A DNA stretch of 64,000 bases from G016756615 sp050958605. GTDB taxonomy: Bacteria; Pseudomonadota; Alphaproteobacteria; Rhizobiales; Rhizobiaceae. Below, one piece after another: positions 60,321-64,000 of this stretch. The stretch is taken from positions 53,010-117,009 of the forward strand of contig NZ_JBJHDO010000017.1 of the NCBI RefSeq assembly GCF_050958605.1. The letters are read 5' to 3'. Under the pieces are notes generated by a model. It made no database searches and was not told the DNA's origin. It saw only the letters and a list, made by a program, of their open reading frames with translations. Positions within the stretch are counted from its first letter, which is position 1. Every line of letters starts with the position of its first letter. The position numbers and the translations under genes were made by a program.

Positions 60321-60502
60321 CTCTTCTCTCCAGTTTCGTCTGAGAAGGCGCATAGCAGAAGGAAATTGCGGACGAAATGGTGTGCGGCAAGTCGAATCGA
60401 TTGAAAGAAAAACAAACGGTTACAGAGCTGTTCGAATCCGTTTGCCGCCCTTCGCCGGACGGCGCTGTCCCGACGCCAGTTTTGACTGTCGAGCGGCGGG
60501 CC

Positions 60503-61699
60503 CTATGCTTTCAATACCTGGACGCCGGGCAGTTCCTTGCCTTCCATCCACTCCAGGAATGCCCCCCCGGCGGTCGAGACATAGGTGAAGTCGTCGGCAA
60601 CCCCCGCGTGGTTGAGGGCGGCCACCGTGTCGCCGCCGCCGGCGACGGACACGAGCTTGCCGTCGCGCGTACGCTCAGCCGCGTGCTTGGCTGCCGCCAC
60701 CGTCGCTTTGTCGAACGGCTCTATCTCGAAGGCGCCGAGCGGCCCGTTCCAGACCAGGGTTGCGGCACGATCGATCCACTGGGCCACGGCTTCGACGGTC
60801 TTGGGTCCGACATCCAGGATCATGGAATCTTCCGGAACCGCATCGATCGCCACGGTCTCGTTGGCGGCCCCGGCCTTGAACTCCCGGGCCACCACGCCGT
60901 CGGACGGAAGGATGATGGCGCAGCCGGCCGTCGCGGCCTCGATCATGATCTGCTTGGCGGTCTGGGCGAGATCATGCTCGCAAAGCGACTTGCCGACCTT
61001 GGTGCCGCGCGCGGCGAGGAAAGTGTTGGCCATGCCGCCGCCGATCACCAGCGCATCGACCTTCTTCACGAGATTCATCAGCAGGTCGATCTTGGTCGAT
61101 ACCTTGGCGCCCCCCACGATCGCGATGACGGGGCGCGCGGGATTTCCGAGCCCCTTTTCCAGCGCCTCCAGCTCGGCCTGCATGGTGCGGCCGGCAAAAG
61201 CGGGTAGGATGCGGGCGAGACCCTCGGTCGAGGCGTGGGCGCGATGCGCGGCCGAAAAAGCGTCGTTGACGTAAATGTCGCCGTTCTTGGCAAGAGCCTC
61301 GGCAAAGGACGGGTCGTTCTTCTCCTCACCCTTGTGGAAACGCGTGTTCTCCAACAGAAGCACGTCGCCGTCCTTCATCGCGCCGACGGCCGTCGCTGCC
61401 TGCTCGCCGATGCAGTCGGCGGCGAAACCAACGGGGCGGCCGATGACTTCTGCCGTGGCGCGTGCGATCGGCTCCAACGAGAACTCCGGCGTCGGCCCGT
61501 CCTTGGGGCGGCCGAAATGGGCGAGCAGGACGACCTTGGCGCCCTTGTCGGAGAGTTCCGTGATGGTCGGCGCCACGCGTTCGATTCGGGTCGCGTCCGT
61601 CACCTTGCCGTCAGCGACCGGGACGTTGAGGTCGACCCGGACGAGCACGCGCTTGCCTTTCACGTCGCCAGTCGTATCGAGCGTCTTGAAGCCGGCCAT
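60503..61699 (-). CDS. pgk: Phosphoglycerate kinase
   Basis: A 398-residue glycolytic kinase that passes phosphate between 1,3-bisphosphoglycerate and ADP. RVLVRVDLNVPVADGKVTD, LLAHFGRPKDG, LLENTRFHKGEEKNDP and VNDAFSAAHRAHAST form the N-terminal substrate domain; GGAKVSTKI and the C-terminal WNGPLGAFE and SVAGGGDTVAAL form the nucleotide domain. The ATG at 61699 has AGAGGA upstream; an ATG three codons earlier is too close to it. The usual gap gene partner is not next to it. Confidence 0.97.
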   Translation of the reverse strand: MAGFKTLDTTGDVKGKRVLVRVDLNVPVADGKVTDATRIERVAPTITELSDKGAKVVLLAHFGRPKDGPTPEFSLEPIARATAEVIGRPVGFAADCIGEQAATAVGAMKDGDVLLLENTRFHKGEEKNDPSFAEALAKNGDIYVNDAFSAAHRAHASTEGLARILPAFAGRTMQAELEALEKGLGNPARPVIAIVGGAKVSTKIDLLMNLVKKVDALVIGGGMANTFLAARGTKVGKSLCEHDLAQTAKQIMIEAATAGCAIILPSDGVVAREFKAGAANETVAIDAVPEDSMILDVGPKTVEAVAQWIDRAATLVWNGPLGAFEIEPFDKATVAAAKHAAERTRDGKLVSVAGGGDTVAALNHAGVADDFTYVSTAGGAFLEWMEGKELPGVQVLKA

Positions 61700-61806
61700 C
61701 GCACCCATCCTCTGTTGGAAAAACCGCCGGACCATAAAGCAAGACGGACGAAAAAGGGAACTGGTCCTCGCGCAAAATCCTATGAACGGGCTGACAGATA
61801 GCGTGT

Positions 61807-63648
61807 TCAGCCGTCGGTCTGGATCTCGTCCTTCCCACGCGACCGCTTGCGCAGTTTGTTGACGATGGCGATGGCGCTGTCGCTCAGTTCTCCCAGGCTG
61901 AGAAAGAACGGCACACGAGGCGGAGGAGGTGCCGGTTCGACCGACAGGCCGACCCCGGTTATGCGTCCCTTGTCGTCGACGTCGCGCACGATGAGCTCGA
62001 TCGGCCCCATGGGCACGCGATCACCGTACTCGACCCTGCCTGCAAGCCTTTCCCGTATAAGCGCATCGATGCTCAGCCGGCGCTCGGCTTCGGAAAGTTC
62101 AGCGCCATAGGCCAGCGCCAGCTCGTCGGCCGGACGCGCCGGATCGACGGCGAAAGCACCGAAGAAATCCTCGTCCTCGGGGTCGACATCGGCCTTGCTC
62201 GCGAACAGGCGGTCGAGCAGGCGGGGATAGCGGTCGGGCACGAAGATATAGACGTGATCACCCGCCGAGAGCCGCCCCATGTCCTGGAATCGCATCGAGC
62301 GGCCGTCGCGCACGACGAGCGATGGCCGCGCCCAGCGCGGAATGCGCTGGCCGCGCGCAACCGGGCTGCCCGGCACGACGGTATAGGCCAGGAGTTCGTG
62401 ATGGGCCGAGCCGGGCAGCTCCAGCTCCACCTTGTTGAGCGGTCCCAGCCGGGCCGGCACGACGAGGCCCAGCCTGCGGGCGATCGGTCCGATGGTCCAG
62501 CCCTGGACGACGAGCGATACCAGCACGACGATGAAGGCGATGTTGAAGATCGCGCGGCCGTGCTCCAGCCCCCCGAGGATGGGTGTTATCGCCAGCAGGA
62601 TCGAAACCGCGCCACGCAAGCCGACCCAGGAAATGAAGGCGGTTTCGTTGCGCGGGAAACGGAAGGGTAGCAGGCAGAGCCACACTGCCATCGGCCGGGC
62701 GACGAAGATCAGGAAGAGGCCGAGCAGGATCGCCGACAGCAGGATCGCGCCGAATTGCGAGGGTGTGGCGAAGAGGCCGAGCACCAGGAACATGATGATC
62801 TGGGCGAGCCAGCTCATGCCGTTCTGGAAACGCTTGAGCACGGCAACCGCGCGGATCTGCGAATTGCCGGCCACGAGACCGGCAAGATAGACGGCGAGGA
62901 AGCCTGAGCCGCCAATCGCGCCGGCCGCCGCGAACACGGCCAGCGACAGCGTCAACACGAAGATCGGCAGAAGCCCCTGGTCGAGATTGAGTCGATCGAC
63001 CAGCCGCACGATCGCCTTGCCGCCGAGATAGCCCACAGCGGCGCCGATAGCCATCTGCAGGACGAAGCCGCCGATGATGTCGAGAATGAGCACCTCGGCC
63101 TCCGGATCGGTGCCGGCCGCGATGACCTCGACCAGAGTGATCGTCAGGAAGATCGCGATAGGATCGTTGCTTCCGGATTCGATTTCCAGCGTGGAGCGCA
63201 CGCGCTCCCGTATGTTCAGATTGCCCGCGCGCAGGAGGAAGAACACGGCCGCTGCGTCCGTGGAAGCGACGGCAGCGCCCAGCAGGAAGGATTCCAGCCA
63301 GCTGAAAGCAGTTACATAATAGGCTGCCACGCCAAAGATAAGCGTGGTGGCCGCGACGCCGATGGTGGCCAGCGAGACGGCCGGCAGCGCGGCGTGGCGG
63401 AGCGCCGCAACCGGCGTCCCGAAGCCGGAATCGAACAGGATGACGGCGAGCGCCAGGGAGCTCGCGAAGTAGGCGAGGTGCGCGTTATCGAAGTCTATGC
63501 CGAGCCCGTCTGTCCCCGTGGCCAACCCGATGCCGAGGAAGAGCAGCAGCAAGGGCGCGCCGAAGCGGAAGGCGATCAAGCTCGAAAACGCCGCGGCCAC
63601 CACCAGCGCGGTGCCAACAAGCGTCACCAGATAGACCGACTGCTCCAT
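61807..63648 (-). CDS. cvrA: Potassium/proton antiporter, CvrA/YcgO (CPA1) type
   Basis: A 613-residue membrane protein. The first about 400 residues form a CPA1-type antiporter of some twelve helices, with ALAVILFDSGFGTP, LLGAAVASTDAAAVFFLLR, ESGSNDPIAIFLTI (the Asn-Asp ion-binding pair) and FISWVGLRGAVSILLAITP as hallmarks. A soluble tail follows: a TrkA-C/RCK_C-like domain (HHELLAYTVVPGSPVARGQR to GDHVYIFVP) and a CorC/HlyC-like transporter-associated segment (about 515-580). It expels K+ or Na+ in exchange for protons. The ATG at 63648 has GGAGGGG upstream. Confidence 0.9.
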   Translation of the reverse strand: MEQSVYLVTLVGTALVVAAAFSSLIAFRFGAPLLLLFLGIGLATGTDGLGIDFDNAHLAYFASSLALAVILFDSGFGTPVAALRHAALPAVSLATIGVAATTLIFGVAAYYVTAFSWLESFLLGAAVASTDAAAVFFLLRAGNLNIRERVRSTLEIESGSNDPIAIFLTITLVEVIAAGTDPEAEVLILDIIGGFVLQMAIGAAVGYLGGKAIVRLVDRLNLDQGLLPIFVLTLSLAVFAAAGAIGGSGFLAVYLAGLVAGNSQIRAVAVLKRFQNGMSWLAQIIMFLVLGLFATPSQFGAILLSAILLGLFLIFVARPMAVWLCLLPFRFPRNETAFISWVGLRGAVSILLAITPILGGLEHGRAIFNIAFIVVLVSLVVQGWTIGPIARRLGLVVPARLGPLNKVELELPGSAHHELLAYTVVPGSPVARGQRIPRWARPSLVVRDGRSMRFQDMGRLSAGDHVYIFVPDRYPRLLDRLFASKADVDPEDEDFFGAFAVDPARPADELALAYGAELSEAERRLSIDALIRERLAGRVEYGDRVPMGPIELIVRDVDDKGRITGVGLSVEPAPPPPRVPFFLSLGELSDSAIAIVNKLRKRSRGKDEIQTDG

Positions 63649-64000
63649 GCGCCATTTTCCCCTCCGGCTATCGGGAATGAAACCCGGAACTGGGTTTCGG
63701 ACTTCACCGGCAGCCACGGTTCCTGCGTCGCGACAGACTACGGCGAAGACAAGGCGGCAGGCGTGCAAAAAAAGCATGTCAGCCGCCGTATTTTTCCCCT
63801 TGAGTCTGGAAAGATCTCAGGCGACCCGTGCAGGTTCGTCGAGAAAGGCGCCCATGACGCGTTGGGAATCGGCAAGGTGACCGCGTCCTTGCTCGACCCT
63901 CCGTGAACGCTCTAAATGGAAACGGCGGGGCCCGGGCCCGCCCCTTCCGCAAACATCCATGTCGGTCCGATCCGGGCGCGGGCTCCTCCGCCCGAGCGGG
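63649..64000. other. Right-edge region without a supportable gene
   Basis: The last 352 bp hold the cvrA promoter region and then increasingly GC-rich sequence. A 47-codon frame on the minus strand (63817-63960) exists but has no clear ribosome-binding site or family likeness. The end (63918-64000) contains GGGCCCGGGCCC near 63930 and CGGGCG/CGCCCG arms near 63976-63996, consistent with another intergenic palindrome. A gene may begin beyond the window. Confidence 0.4.

Noticed and set aside
63817..63960. 47-codon minus-strand frame at the right edge
   Set aside because: No clear ribosome-binding site, GC-rich palindromic content and no recognisable family.

Overview
The window is about 64 kb of GC-rich, densely coding chromosome from an alphaproteobacterium of the order Hyphomicrobiales (Rhizobiales), most likely close to Mesorhizobium in the Phyllobacteriaceae. 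The evidence is the split ATP synthase operon atpHAGDC, the sqdBDC sulfolipid operon, a Usg protein, rsfS-rlmH-envC-ctpA-rppH synteny, a DUF1127-type small protein, and rhizobial intergenic palindromes (RIME-like at 3180-3351, others at 6753-6838, 49110-49136 and 59176-59220). No rRNA, tRNA, CRISPR array, insertion sequence or phage gene was found. Most of the window looks like ordinary chromosome with a few accessory islands.

Layout. 1-3.2 kb: a MarR regulator coupled to a cut-off Bcr/CflA exporter, then an M3 oligopeptidase. 3.4-12.2 kb: a probable eight-gene catabolic operon on the minus strand (Tat-exported binding protein, ABC ATPase, ABC permease, FAD oxidoreductase, class III CoA-transferase, crotonase, 7Fe ferredoxin, DapA-family lyase) with a divergent LysR regulator and a perfect palindrome between them. 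I cannot assign a substrate. 12.3-17.4 kb: a stress or detoxification island (MarR, two GSTs, DUF899 protein, RibD/DHFR-like protein, two tandem SRPBCC proteins) divergent from an HxlR regulator. 17.7-22.6 kb: asd, an ACT protein, an MFS carrier, an MscS channel, rsfS, rlmH. 22.7-27.2 kb: envC-like, ctpA, divergent polysaccharide deacetylase and rppH, a cell-envelope and RNA-turnover block.

27.4-30.3 kb: sqdB-sqdD-sqdC with 4-bp overlaps, making sulfoquinovosyl diacylglycerol. 30.4-35.5 kb: F1 ATPase atpHAGDC, with an Ala/Lys-rich extension on AtpD. 35.8-45.0 kb: a membrane protein, priA, a fructose-6-phosphate aldolase/transaldolase-like gene, an FAH/MhpD-family gene, an acyltransferase, lptE, leuS and yggS. 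45.1-49.0 kb: a Phd/VapC toxin-antitoxin pair, a LysR regulator, an MFS exporter and an aldo/keto reductase. 49.2-53.7 kb: usg, acs, a compact unit encoding a 22-residue peptide under a near-perfect anti-16S Shine-Dalgarno sequence and closed by a strong terminator, then purH.

53.9-56.2 kb: a WYL regulator, an internally deleted gene remnant, a VOC protein, a DJ-1/PfpI protein and a 52-residue DUF1127-like protein. Two nearly identical 28-bp palindromes precede two of the transcription starts and suggest a small local regulon. 56.2-63.6 kb: prpE, a small membrane protein, an SGNH hydrolase, class I fba, pgk and a CvrA-type cation/proton antiporter.

The items most worth a second look are the uncharacterised catabolic operon, the mini-gene after acs, the duplicated palindrome of the WYL/DUF1127 locus, and the deletion-fusion remnant. 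Functions come from motif recognition only; no database search was run.
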